Positions 23,116 to 33,253 of a DNA stretch of 64,000 nucleotides are shown here, piece after piece. The stretch's first letter is position 1; each line of letters begins with the position of its first letter. Source of the DNA: Selaginella tamariscina. Taxonomy: Eukaryota; Streptophyta; Lycopodiopsida; Selaginellales; Selaginellaceae. The position numbers and the translations under genes are program-made. The notes below the pieces were generated by a model. It was given only the letters and a program-made list of their open reading frames with translations, was not told the origin of the DNA and did no database searches. The stretch lies in the NCBI GenBank assembly GCA_003024785.1, contig PUQB01000028.1:984444-1048443 (forward strand), given 5' to 3'.

Positions 23116-23709
23116 TATCACGACCCGATACAGAATACAGGATTCCGGATACAGGATATGGGTTGCAGGACTTTCCTACAGGATTCCGGATACAGGATAT
23201 GGGTTGCAGGACTTTCCTACATATTCCTACCAGGATTCCGGACACAGGATTCGGTTGCAGGATATTCCTACAGGATATGCCACAGGATATGCCTAGAGGA
23301 TAAGGGACATGTGGACTCATCTTAGCCTCTGCATGCATGCAATCACTTTTGCATGCATGCAACCACTTTTAGCACTCATGCCTAGATTAGCTCTTGGAGT
23401 TGTGAGCATAAAAGCTCCGACCTAATTGTTGTACAATCAGTTACTATCAACACCAGTCTTACTACGATCAATCTCGTCTTGTCTTGTTTCTGTCCTTTCC
23501 TGTTCCTCCTCTGTCCTGTTCCTGGATCCTGTCCTGTTCTGTCTTGTTCCTGGATCCTGTCCTGCTCCTGTCTTGTCCCGGATCCTATCCTGATCCTGTC
23601 TTGCTCCTAGATCCGTCCTGTTCCTGTCCTGCTCTCGGTCCTGTTCCTGAGTCAAGCCTTCTGTCCTTGGAATCCTGTTCTTTCCTGGTTCCTGGATCGT
23701 GGCTTGACA
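23116..23709 (+). repeat. 5' LTR of element D
   Basis: Begins TATCACGACCCG (first bases mutated from TGTC) and ends TGGCTTGACA. Contents: repeated ACAGGATTCCGGATACAGG units, two RY boxes (GCATGCATGC at 23331 and 23351), a TATA-like CATAAAAG at 23407, and a TCCTG-rich 3' third. Confidence 0.92.
23331..23414 (+). promoter_or_regulatory. RY-box pair and TATA-like box in the LTR of element D
   Basis: GCATGCATGC occurs twice, 20 bases apart (23331, 23351), each followed by AA(T/C)CACTTTT. A TATA-like CATAAAAG lies about 50 bases downstream. The same layout is at 28945-29026 in the 3' LTR. CATGCATG is the RY element bound by plant B3 factors; a role here is inference. Confidence 0.5.
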
Positions 23710-23801
23710 GTTTGATAGTAACTGCTTCATAGTTCTCCGTTTTCCAGCTACCTTTTTCTTGATTCTTTTCCTTCATTTTCCTCCTTTTTCTTTCCTAGAT
23801 C

Positions 23802-24775
23802 ATGGCTGATTTTGAGCGCTTTCAACGCGAGCACCAAATGCTACTTCATGAGCTGGCCACTTTGCGCCAAGTGGTCACCGACCTGCAAGGTTCCACCACT
23901 GCGGCACATGCAGCTGCTGATGCATCCTCCAAGGCTGCTGCGCAGGCTCTCTCCCAGGCATCGGTGGTTCCCTCTTCATCAAACTTTTCTTCGGAGCCGA
24001 AGGTTAGCATGCCAGAGAAGTTCAGTGGCAATCGTGCCGATTTCCAAGGTTTCCTGAATCAGATCCGGCTCTTGATCCGTATGCAACCACGGCGCTACTC
24101 GACTGATGCTCAAAAGGTGGGTCTTTTGGCATCCTTACTAAGTGGATCTCCACGGGCTTGGGTTGCCCCCTTGCTGGAGCGTGACGACCCATTGATGGAA
24201 GACTTTGAAGGTTTCGTGGCTTTGAAGCCTGTTTTGGAGATCCTGATAAGTACCGTTCTGCATGCACGAAGTTACGGAAGCTCACTCAAGGATCCCGACC
24301 AGCTTCCGTCTATGCATCCGAATTTCAGCAACTTTGCACGAACATTCCATGGGACGAGACTGCATTGATCGAACACTTCCGTTTTGGGTTGAGGGATGAC
24401 GTGAAGGACCTTCTCCTTACGTTACCGGATGCCCAAACATTAGCGGAGATCATGCAACAAGCTGTTCGTTGCGACAACCGTTTGTTCGAGCGTCGTCAGG
24501 AAAGATCCCGTCAGCAGTTCCTGCAAACCAATCCTGCAGCTGTGGTACATGTTCCTGCACCACCTTCTGGAGTAGTTCCTATGGAGGTTGAGAAATCCAA
24601 GCGTGGCTCTCTTTCCGCTGCTGAGAAGCAACGTCGTCGCAGTGAGAACCTGTGCTTGTATTGTGGTGGAGCAGGACACAAGGTGGCAGATTGTCCTATT
24701 AAAGCCAGGAACTTCAAGACGCGTGAAGTTGAAGCTGAAGTTCAGTCGGAAAACTCCAATGTCCACTTCGTCTAG
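23802..24775 (+). pseudogene. Element D gag with zinc knuckle (one frameshift)
   Basis: Starts MADFERFQREHQMLLHEL, a coiled-coil-like N-terminus, then an Ala-rich stretch and the gag core (SMPEKFSGNRADFQGFLNQI). The frame changes near 24250-24360 and continues with ALIEHFRFGLRDDVKDLLLT. The zinc knuckle CLYCGGAGHKVADC is at about 24654-24694. Length is near the family norm of about 325 codons. The start follows a leader of about 90 bases after the LTR. Confidence 0.82.
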
Positions 24776-24786
24776 GAGCCGCGAAG

Positions 24787-25916
24787 TTGGACGTAGGTGC
24801 AGGCTCCATTGGTGCTGCTCATACCATCCCATCACTTAAGTTTCCTGTACACATTCATCTTAATAATCGAGAGCTCATGGAGTTTGCCTTGTTAGACACT
24901 GGTGCAAATGCATGCTTCATGGATGACACGTTTGCAACTCAACATGGCATTTCGGTGGTGAAGTTGAAGCGTGCAGTTCCTGTAGAGGTGGCCGATGGGC
25001 GTAATTGCTTCTGGCGCAGTTACCCATGCTACCGAACCTCTCTCCTGCAGTATGGCACATTCAACTGTTCAATTTCCTTCAACTTGATCAAGACTCGGTC
25101 GACTCCCATCATTTTGGGCATGCCATGGTTCGTTGTTGCAAATCCGCAGATCGACTGGAGGTCTAGGACGCTCACGTTTTCCTCTCCGACAGCTAGGATC
25201 AATCCTGTACCTTCCTGTGTGCAGGATACATCCTTAGTATCTGAGGCAGTACAAGCTACAGGATTGACCGTGCCTGTTCCTGTACCAGTGTTGAAGACTC
25301 CTCCTCGACAGGATTCACCTCATGTCAGTTCCTCAGCACATCCGCAGGCTCTCTCCACTCCTGTAAGTTTGCGGTGTCCTGTACAGGGTTCTTCCAATCC
25401 TGTATCAGTGTCGAAGGTTCCTCCTCAACAGGATCCACCTCCTGTTGATTCGTCAGCACATTCGCAGGCTTTTCCACTCTGCGCAACCACGGACTCCTGT
25501 ACAGGATTCTTCCAATCCTGTACACTCATCAACACCCACACAGGTTTTTTCCAATCCTCCTCTTTCTGTTACCCTGCTTCTGTTCCACCCCCAAGATCCT
25601 TCCTCTTTTTCAGTCACAGCTCCCTCCTTCTCCTCTCCGAGTTCTTACCACTACCATGCATGAACTCGCCACTGATCCTGCTCCTTCCACCTTTTTGCCT
25701 TTCAAGTAACTCCTACGTCCTCTTCTACCTTTCCTGTATCCGACTCCCTTTTTTCTCTCCTTCTCCTTCTCCTCCTTCTTCCCTACCATCCAAGTATCAC
25801 GACTTTAAGGACGTTTTTGACAACACAAGGCTGCAGTTCTTCCTGTTCACAGGTCCTACGACTGTCCTATTGATCTTGCGGAAGGAAAGACTCCACCATT
25901 CGGACCGATTTATGCA
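24787..25916 (+). pseudogene. Element D protease and proline-rich linker
   Basis: The frame shows FALLDTGANACFMDDTFATQ (retropepsin active site D-T-G-A at about 24894-24905), the ADGRN loop, and IILGMPWFVVANPQIDW. Then a long Pro/Ser/Val-rich linker (25200-25790) full of CCTGTAC-type repeats leads towards RT. The linker is much longer than usual, and after it the frame shifts near 25900. Confidence 0.8.
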
Positions 25917-27055
25917 TTGTCACCCACAGAGTTGGAGGTTCTTCGTCAGTACATCGAGGACAACTTGGCATCCGGCTTCATTCGTCACTCAAAGTCCCCT
26001 GCAGGAGCTCCTATCTTCTTTGTCAAGAAGAAGGATGGGAGTTTACGTTTGGTTGTGGACTACAGGGGTTTGAATCAAGTCACCATTCGGAATCGGTACC
26101 CGTTGCCATTGATCCCGGAACTTCTCGATCGGCTGCGAGGAGCAAAGGTGTTCACGAAGATCGACTTACGAGGAGCCTACAACCTTGTACGGATTCGTCC
26201 CGGCGATGAGTGGAAGACTGCCTTTCGTACAAGGTATGGACATTTTGAGTACACGGTAATGCCTTTCGGCCTTACCAATGCCCCAGCGTGTTCCAACACA
26301 TGGTGAACGACATTTTCGTGACTTCTTGGACCAGTTTGTGGTGATCTACCTCGACGACATCTTGATTTTCTCCAAGGACCAGGCGGCACATGACAAGCAT
26401 GTACGACTAGTTTTAGAGCGGCTTCGCGAGCATGGCCTGTACGCGAAGTTGGAGAAGTGTTTTTTCGATAGGGATTCGGTGGAGTTCTTGGGCTACATCG
26501 TCTCTCCTGCTGGCGTTTCCATGGACATGCACAAGGTGAAGACCATCGTGGAGTGGGAGAGGCCCAAGTCGGTACGAGATGTACAATGTTTCCTTGGCTT
26601 TGCAAACTTCTACAGGCGGTTCATACAGGACTTCTCCAAGCGTGTACTTCCACTCACAGAACTCACCAAGCGCACAGGTTTTCTCTTGGTCCGACAAGGC
26701 GGAACACGCGTTCACAACACTCAAGGACGTTTTCACGACAGCTCCGATTTTAGCACATCCTGACCCTTCTCATCCTTTCTTCATTGAAGCAGATGCCTCG
26801 GATTTTGCAGTAGGATCCGTCCTATCGCAAGTTGGAGAGGACAAGTTGCTTCATCCTGTAGCTTTTCACTCTCGTAAGTTCCTGTCGGCGGAGATCAACT
26901 ACGAGATTCATGACAAGGAACTCAAGGCCATTGTGGATTCGTTTGAGGAGTGGCGGCATTTCCTGGAAGGTGCTGCACATCCTGTACAAGTTCTTACGGA
27001 TCACAAGAACCTGGAGTACTTTCAAACGGCTCGGTCTCAGTCGGCGACAGGCTAG
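25905..27055 (+). pseudogene. Element D reverse transcriptase and RNase H (frameshifted)
   Basis: [20 protein letters not shown] is followed by [35 protein letters not shown] and [10 protein letters not shown]. The catalytic [13 protein letters not shown] is at 26340-26376, [16 protein letters not shown] at about 26587-26634, RNase [16 protein letters not shown] at 26790-26834, and [11 protein letters not shown] at 26990-27022. Frameshifts are near 26285, 26690 and 27040. All active-site residues are present. Confidence 0.88.
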
Positions 27056-28010
27056 GTGGGCAGAGTTCCTATCACGTTTTGACTTCGTCATCGTCTACAG
27101 GCCCGGTTTTCGGAATGGCAAGGCGGACGCATTGTCTAGGCGCTCTTACCTTGCACCAAGCCCGGGCGATCCTGCATTTGACTGTCAAAGGCAAGTGTTG
27201 TTGGGTCCTGATCGTTTCCGGCTTGCGGCACTGCAGGTTCATCAGGCTCCAGCAAATTCAACACTCCTACAGGACGTCCGTTCGCAGTTGGCTACAGACG
27301 ACTTGGCAAAGAATGTGTTCTCACACATTCATCCTGACGTTGCAAGTTCCTCTTCCTCCAGTTCCCGTCCAGACTACAACCTGTTCACCATACAGGATGG
27401 ACTCCTGTACCGGGAAGGTCTCCTGTACGTTCCTGTTGGTATTTCCAGGACTCGTGTGGTACAGGATTGTCATGATACCCCGGCTACAGGACATTTTGGT
27501 GTGGCCAAGACAGTGGAGTTGGTGACTCGCAACTATTGGTGGCCTGGGTTGCGAGGTTTTGTGGAGAGGTTTGTACGGAGTTGTGACACTTGTAGCAGGT
27601 CGAAGATGCCTCATCATGCACCCTCTGGTCTTCTTCGTCCTCTTCCTGTTTCTGCTCCTTGGAGATCCATTTCTATGGATTTCCTCACAGATCTTCCTCC
27701 TTCTCGTGGATTTGATGCAGTTCTTGTGGTGGTTGACCGTTTCACCAAGCAGGCTCATTTCCTACCCTGCAACAAGACAGCTACAGGTCAGACAACTGCC
27801 GAGTTGGTGATGACGACATCATGGTCTTCCTGAGAGCATTGTTTCCGATCGAGGTCCACAATTCATGTCCAAGTTTTGGCGAGAGCTTCTTCGGAGTCTA
27901 CAGGTAAAGCGGATCTTTCTTCAGGATATCACCCACAAACCGATGGGCAGTCCGAACGCACAATTCAGACCTTAGAACAGTATCTTCTTTCTTTCAGTTG
28001 ACAACTGGTT
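27040..28010 (+). pseudogene. Element D integrase (frameshifted)
   Basis: After ADALSRRSYL, the zinc-binding part reads HFGVAKTVELVTRNYWWPGL and RSCDTCSRSK (H-H-C-C, 27493-27606). The core has ISMDFLTDLPPSRGFDAVLV (first Asp) and, after a frame change near 27830, [16 protein letters not shown] (second Asp) and [11 protein letters not shown] with the catalytic Glu. Frameshifts lie near 27830 and 27910-27990. Confidence 0.85.
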
Positions 28011-28715
28011 GGACCTCCTTCCAATGGCGGAGTTTGCCTACAACAAATCCGCATCTACGCAGACACCTTTCTTTGCTCTTACAGGCCACCATCCACGTTT
28101 TGACTTTGCTCCTCCCGCTTCTCCTTCTTCCGCTCCTGCAGTACAGGATCGTCTTCAGCATCTTCGGCAGGTACAGGATGATCTCCAGGTTCATCTTCAA
28201 CAGGCACAGGAACGATACAAGCATCATGCTGATGCTCACCGTCAGCCGGCACCTGCATACAAGATTGGTGATCTCGTGTGGCTTCTTCGTCGACACATTC
28301 GCACCAACAGGCCTTCTTCTAAGTTGGATTTTCAACGATTGGGCCCTTATAGGATCGTGGCGGAGGTAAATCCTGTAGCTTTCCGACTCGAGTTACCATC
28401 CACGGTGAAACTTCATCCTGTGTTTCACACCTCTTTGTTGGAGCCGTATCATCCTTCTTCTCTTCCCGGTCGTGTTTCTTCTCCTCCCCCTCCTGTGGTC
28501 ATTGACACTGAACCTGAGTACGAAGTGCAGCCATCCTTGACTCTCGTCTTCATCGTCACCAACTCCAATACTTGGTGGATTGGAAAGGGTACCTGCCTAC
28601 TGATCGCACTTGGGAACCTGCATCCAACTTACTCCATGCTTCTTCCAAGGTTGCTGCCTTCCATCGGCATTATCCTGCTAAACCAGGTCCCAAGACTCGT
28701 GGAACTCGTCTTTAG
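28009..28715 (+). pseudogene. Element D integrase C-terminus and chromodomain
   Basis: LPMAEFAYNKSASTQTPFFA and the GPYRIVAEVNPVAFRLELP segment end the integrase. Shifting frame near 28535 gives [20 protein letters not shown] followed by [11 protein letters not shown], a canonical chromodomain with aromatic-cage positions Y, W and W, ending at a TAG beside the purine tract. Chromodomains steer chromovirus integration to marked chromatin. Confidence 0.85.
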
Positions 28716-28726
28716 GGAGGAGGTGC

Positions 28727-29322
28727 TGTCACGACCCGATACAGAATACAGGATTCCGGATACAGGACATGGGTTGCAGGACTTTCCTACAGGATTCCGG
28801 ATACAGGATATGGGTTGCAGGACTTTCCTACAGGATATTCCTACCAGGATTCCGGACACAGGATTCGGTTGCAGGATATTCCTACAGGATATGCCACAGG
28901 ATATGCCTAGAGGATAAGGGACATGTGGACTCATCTTAGCCTCTGCATGCATGCAATCACTTTTGCATGCATGCAACCACTTTTAGCATCATGCCTAGAT
29001 TAGCTCTTGGAGTTGTGAGCATAAAAGCTCCGACCTAATTGTTGTACAATCAGTTACTATCAACACCAGTCTTACTACGATCAATCTCGTCTTGTCTTGT
29101 TCTTGCTTGTTTCCTGTTCCGCTCCTTCTGTTCCGATCTGTCTGTTCCTGTCTTGTTCCGATCCTGTCCTGCCTTCTGTCTTGCTCCGGATCCTATCCTG
29201 ATCCTGTCTTGCTCTAGATCCGTCCTGTTCCTATTCCTAGTTCCTGTCCTGCTCTCGGTCCTGCTTTGAGTCAAGCCTTTTCCTGTCCTTGGAATCCTGT
29301 TTTCCTAGATCGTGGCTTGACA
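28727..29322 (+). repeat. 3' LTR of element D
   Basis: Direct repeat of 23116-23709, starting TGTCACGACCCG. The main differences are indels in the TCCTG-rich part and a 3-base difference near 28832 (ACAGGATATTCC versus ACATATTCC). Confidence 0.92.
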
Positions 29323-29327
29323 AGCTC

Positions 29328-29958
29328 CATAAGGTGACTTGTTATGCTGAATAAACCCTTGTGCCAATAGCTCTTTCACTTGCTTATTCATCTATAGCTC
29401 CTCCAAAAAGCTCAAACTATATGGATCCTTGAAAATGGTTTAGCACTATGCTTAAGCTCAATCTCATGATCCACTCCATGAAATGGTGGCACTCCTGCAA
29501 GCAGATGAGAGGGAAAGACGAATTCCCCCAACACCTCTTGAACAAGAGTTGATTGGACGTCCACCTCGGTCAAACTATTGACTGTTACCGTTGAATAGTA
29601 ACTCGGTGGTCAACTCATCCTTCACATTTGTAGCATAAACTTCCTTGAAGTGGACGTAGTAAAATTCATCACTTGATGACCTTGAAACGTGCATTGAATT
29701 CTTCAAAGTAGTAGTTGATAGAAGCTTAGAAGCAGACATGTAACCAACTCCTTTAAGGACGTGATTCTTTCCACTCAGAGTCACCTCTACCTCCTTCTTA
29801 GTTCAATTAGGCCGTGGATTGTACTTCTCTATTCAAGTCATCCCAAAGATGACATCATAACACCTTTAGCTCTGTTAAAAAGAATTGCTTCTTGAAGGAC
29901 ACATCTCCAGCTTTCAGTGTAAGCTTACACAAGCACTTTGCTCTTGTGATGAGGTAGC
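29328..29958 (-). pseudogene. Element C segment between protease and RT
   Basis: This segment lies between the solo LTR and element D. A 69-codon minus-strand frame (29784-29575) and further broken frames run towards the RT N-terminus, which is cut by D at 29323-29327/23111-23115. The segment corresponds to the protease C-terminus and the linker into RT. Confidence 0.6.
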
Positions 29959-30168
29959 AGCTCTGTTGAACATAGAAAATTCCTAACGCCTAAAACGTAA
30001 CAGTGGTCGCCATTGTCAACCCGTAATAAGGGTCAAACGAAATAAGGAGAATGTGAAAAGAATACAGATCAGACTTCAGAAGGTCGAGAAAGGGTAAGGA
30101 TGACAAGGTATATAGCAGGTAAAACTGCGAATCCCATCGTAGTAGAAATAAAAGGAAAAGAGTAAAAT

Positions 30169-30950
30169 AACACGTAATATGGGTATAGAAGTAACACATA
30201 CTCGTAATAAGGATATAACATAAAAATAGACCCGTAATAAGGGTGATAGATAAACAGACCCGTAATAAGGGTGACAAATAGACAGACCCATAAAAAAAAA
30301 GGTGATAGACAGACAGACCTATAATAAGGTGATAGATAGACCCATAATAAGGGTGACATATAAATAGACCCGCAATAACGGTGACAAACAGACAAACAGA
30401 CCCGTAATAAGGGTAATAGTAGATAGACAAACCCGTAATAAGGGTAATAAATAAACAGACAAACAAACCCATACTAAGGGTAGCAAACAAACAAACAAAC
30501 AAACCCGTAATAAGGGTAACAGACAGACAAAGAGACAAACTCATAATAAGGGTAACATACAAACAAGCAAACCCGTAATAAGGGTAACAGATAAATAGAA
30601 AAACAAACCCGTAATAAGGGTAACAGATAGACAGAAACAAACATGTAATAAGGGTAACAGAAAAAATACAAACAAACCCATAATAAGGGTAACAGACAAA
30701 CAGACCCGTAATAAGGGTAACAGACAAACAAACCCATAATAATGGTAACAACATACAGACCCATAATAAAGGTAACAGATAGACAAACACGTAATAAGGG
30801 TAACAGACAAACAGACTCATAACAAGGGTGATAAACAAACAGATCCACAATAAGGGTGACAAACAAACAGATCCACAATAAGGGTGACAAACAAACAGAC
30901 TCGCAATAAGGGTGATGAACAGACAAACCCATAATAAGGGTATAGCAGAA
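30169..30950. repeat. Minisatellite with CCCGTAATAAGGGT core
   Basis: More than 20 imperfect units of about 24-40 bases alternate the near-palindromic core CCCGTAATAAGGGT with an AACAGACAAACAGA-type spacer. On the minus strand it gives a 325-codon artefact frame of Leu/Tyr/Cys-rich repeats (CYPYYGSVCLLPLLW). Confidence 0.92.
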
Positions 30951-31394
30951 ATATGAAAGATCAACACAAGACTAGATATCAGACCTCATATAGTCAAATG
31001 GGAGTGAGAAGAGAAAGATATAGCAAGTTAGTACTGCAGATCTCGACGCAGTAGAAATGAGAAGTAAAAATCAAAGGATCAAGTAAGATACCATATAGAG
31101 AGTGGAAAGAGAATAGATATAACAAGTAGTATTGCGGATCCCGAACGCAGTAAAAACGAGAAGTAAAAATCAAAAAATCAAGTAAGATACTGTAAAGTGA
31201 GAGTAAGAGGAAAGTATATATTGACAATACATAATACAATATTCAGTAACCTCGAGATGCTTTCCTACTCCCAACTTCATCTATTTATACCCACACTTCC
31301 AATCCAGTACATTCAGTTATCGTAAACTTCCCTTGAATCTTACCTAGTTGGTTGCGTAACTTCCTTAATGTTGTTATGATAACTGTTGATATCT

Positions 31395-31515
31395 GGAATT
31401 GCCGTATTCCAGTTCCCTCTAGAATTGCCATATTATGGTTCCCTCTAGAACTGTCGTATTATGGTTCCCTCTAGAACTGTCGTATTATGGTTCCCTCTGG
31501 AACTGTTGTATTACA
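31395..31515. repeat. Short tandem repeat GGTTCCCTCTAGAACTGTCG
   Basis: About four units of 26 bases (TATTATGGTTCCCTCTAGAA with CTGTCG or TTGCCA) in the last third of the solo LTR, downstream of the TATA box. Confidence 0.8.
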
Positions 31516-31678
31516 TTAATATTTGGATCATCCCCGTATTACGGCTAACTCGTAATTCTATGTTCTTCTCTAACTCTTGTTTTTCACCATATATATTGTT
31601 TTTGGTATTTTTCTCGTTATACTTTCCACATGTAAACTTAGAAATTCTATGATGCCTAAGTACTACTCTAACAAGCTC

Positions 31679-31961
31679 CTTCTACTGTGTATGGATTAGT
31701 CCTCTTAGTGAGCAAGTTCAATCTCTCCACTAATGTCGAAGAAATGAACTCATTACTGCTACCATGATCAAACAGAACTAACACCGAAGCTTCATTGATT
31801 GTTTCTTCAAAGTGAATCAGATTGCCAGGATTAGCCTTAGAGACAACTACAGTAGTGTTCCCAAGTACACAACTTAGCTCTCTAGCTACCATATACAACA
31901 CCTTGGAGCTTGGGGTTTTATGATCCTTCAAAGTCGCTTCCTCTTGTCCCATCTCCTTCAC
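31679..31961 (-). pseudogene. Element C aspartic protease segment
   Basis: The minus-strand reading VLVLFDHGSSNEFISSTLVE carries the retropepsin D-x-G-S/T-S motif (here D-H-G-S-S), as expected directly downstream of gag. The frame then runs into the solo LTR inserted at 31673. Retropepsin cleaves the element polyprotein. Confidence 0.7.
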
Positions 31962-31989
31962 ATGCTTCTCATTCTTGGCTTTCCTAGCC

Positions 31990-32990
31990 TTAAAAATAGG
32001 ACAATCATTAATATAATGATTCAGTTCATTACACTCAAAGCATCTATAATTGCCAGACTCCGACCAGCTCCCTTGCAGTCTTTGTCCCTTTGGTACTTCT
32101 TACTACCTCCATGATGCTTGGAACTCTTAACATCGTTGTCATACCTCTTCTGGAACTTGGTTCAGGACTCCTTAGTCTTAGAGTCCTCCCAAACCTTTTG
32201 CTTTCTAACTGCCAATGCACTTCTTTCCATTTGCATAGTAGCCACACATGCCTCCTCCACTACCTCATCAAGAGTTTTAAACTCTTTCTTCTGACCCTTC
32301 AATGCATTCACCAACTGGGCACTCCTAAGTCCGTTAATGAAGTAGTCATGCTGGAAAGTGAATGACATTCTCAAGGTTGCGAGCGATCAATGCTCTCATT
32401 CTACTAATATAGTTTCCAAGTGAAAGATTTCCTTAAAATCTTTAAGCTTGAGACGAGCATCATGTGCGTCGTATGTAGGTGCATACTCCTTAAAAGCATC
32501 CATGAAGTGAGTCCAAATAGTCAAAGACTACACACAATTCCATCATGAGTCCACCTCTCCTTTCAATGCCAAGGATGCAGCTAGGAGCTTGCTCTCATCA
32601 CTCTTATAAGTAGTCCTTAGCAGTTTGTTCACTTTGCTCAACCACGAGATGTGTTAATCTGCTATGCCACAGCCATCAAACTTAGGAACAAGCTTCTTTT
32701 CAAAGAACCATCACTCGGCTCTACTCACATAATGACGATCACTACTCCTAGAGCATCATATTCCATCCGAACTTCACTCCCTACTCCTCCTACACTTGAG
32801 AAGCTCCTTAATCTCTCCTAGCTCATCTTTTAGAGCATAGAGACTATCTCCAATCCTCTCGATTTCCTCTTGGTACTCAGCATCATAGTCCAATTGCCTA
32901 TGGAAGAGGGTTCGCAGTTCCTTCGTGAGAGCTACATGATCCCACACATGCACATTCCACGAATCTCTTACCAATGCTTTGGATTAGGCA
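31990..32990 (-). pseudogene. Element C gag with zinc knuckle (degraded)
   Basis: On the minus strand from about 32974 a coiled, charged segment (YQEEIERIGDSLYALKDELGEIKELLK) is followed by a gag core with a DYFINGLR-like stretch near 32350, then a CX2CX4HX4C knuckle (CFECNELNHYINDC) at about 32045-32000. Several frameshifts separate these pieces. This is the nucleocapsid part of a Ty3/gypsy polyprotein, which packages element RNA into particles. Confidence 0.75.
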
Positions 32991-33061
32991 CATAATCCGA
33001 CATGATATTCACTCAACACAATAAAGCAAGGTTATCTCAAACCTTGGCTATGATACCAAGT

Positions 33062-33248
33062 TGTCACACTCCTACTACACCATACCTGGATAACCTTATA
33101 GCACACTAACTTGCTCCCAAGTTACAACAAGTTGAACTTCACTCCCAAGAGCTGCTGTTACTCTCCCTAAAATGTAATTAACTTAAGCATGAGATCAATT
33201 ACGGATTAACCTTTGACTAAGACCGTGGACAAATGTCCAGCTGTAACT
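33062..33248 (-). repeat. 5' LTR of element C
   Basis: The sequence TGTCACACTCC...TGTAACT matches the split LTR at 3364-3384 plus 20417-20607, sharing blocks such as AGCACACTA, GTTGAACT, CTTAAGCAT and GAGATCAATTA. It is flanked on the right by TSD CATGT. A third copy lies at 57139-57324 through segmental duplication. Confidence 0.88.
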
Positions 33249-33253
33249 CATGT

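Larger units (their letters stand above)
23116..29322 (+). mobile_element. Ty3/gypsy chromovirus D, inserted in element C RT
   Basis: Complete element of 6.2 kb with perfect TSD AGCTC (23111-23115, 29323-29327). LTRs are 23116-23709 and 28727-29322, about 595 bases. Gag, protease, RT, RNase H, integrase and a C-terminal chromodomain follow in order. The purine tract is AGGGAGGAGGTGC (28714-28726). The primer site after the 5' LTR (GTTTGATAGTAACTGC) is not the usual iMet type and I cannot name the tRNA. It is one of the least decayed elements in the nest: nearly all breaks are single-base frameshifts. Confidence 0.92.
29964..31673 (+). mobile_element. Solo LTR of a large LTR retrotransposon, inserted in element C
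   Basis: It starts TGTTGAAC and ends CTCTAACA, flanked by the perfect 5-bp TSD AGCTC (29959-29963 and 31674-31678). There is no coding region, primer site or second LTR inside 1710 bases, so it is best read as a solo LTR left by LTR-LTR recombination. The first half is a minisatellite, a TATA box CTATTTATAC lies at 31281-31290, and AT-rich sequence fills the end. This order (enhancer-like repeats, TATA, 3' part) suggests plus-strand orientation. Confidence 0.78.
3364..33248 (-). mobile_element. Ty3/gypsy retrotransposon C, outermost element of the nest
   Basis: The element is bounded by the 5-bp TSD CATGT at 3359-3363 and 33249-33253. Read on the minus strand it has a 5' LTR (33248-33062), a primer site TTGGTATCATAGCC (about 33061-33048) resembling the iMet type, gag with a zinc knuckle, protease, RT, RNase H, integrase, a purine tract AAGGGGAAAGAAA (20620-20608), and a 3' LTR. 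Its own DNA is about 4.9 kb. Copia A interrupts the 3' LTR at 3385-20411, Ty3 D interrupts RT at 23116-29322, and a solo LTR sits at 29964-31673. Every coding part has stops and frameshifts, so it is long dead. It inserted into an LPP exon. Confidence 0.88.

Noticed and set aside
30169-30950. CRISPR-like alternation of repeat and spacer
   Set aside because: Units are imperfect, spacers are low-complexity variants of the same words, and the context is a eukaryotic LTR. It is a minisatellite.
29990-30967. 325-codon minus-strand reading frame
   Set aside because: It is the translation of the CCCGTAATAAGGGT minisatellite (repeating CYPYYGSVCLLPLLW). Unit-length multiples keep it open; there is no domain and it lies inside a solo LTR.
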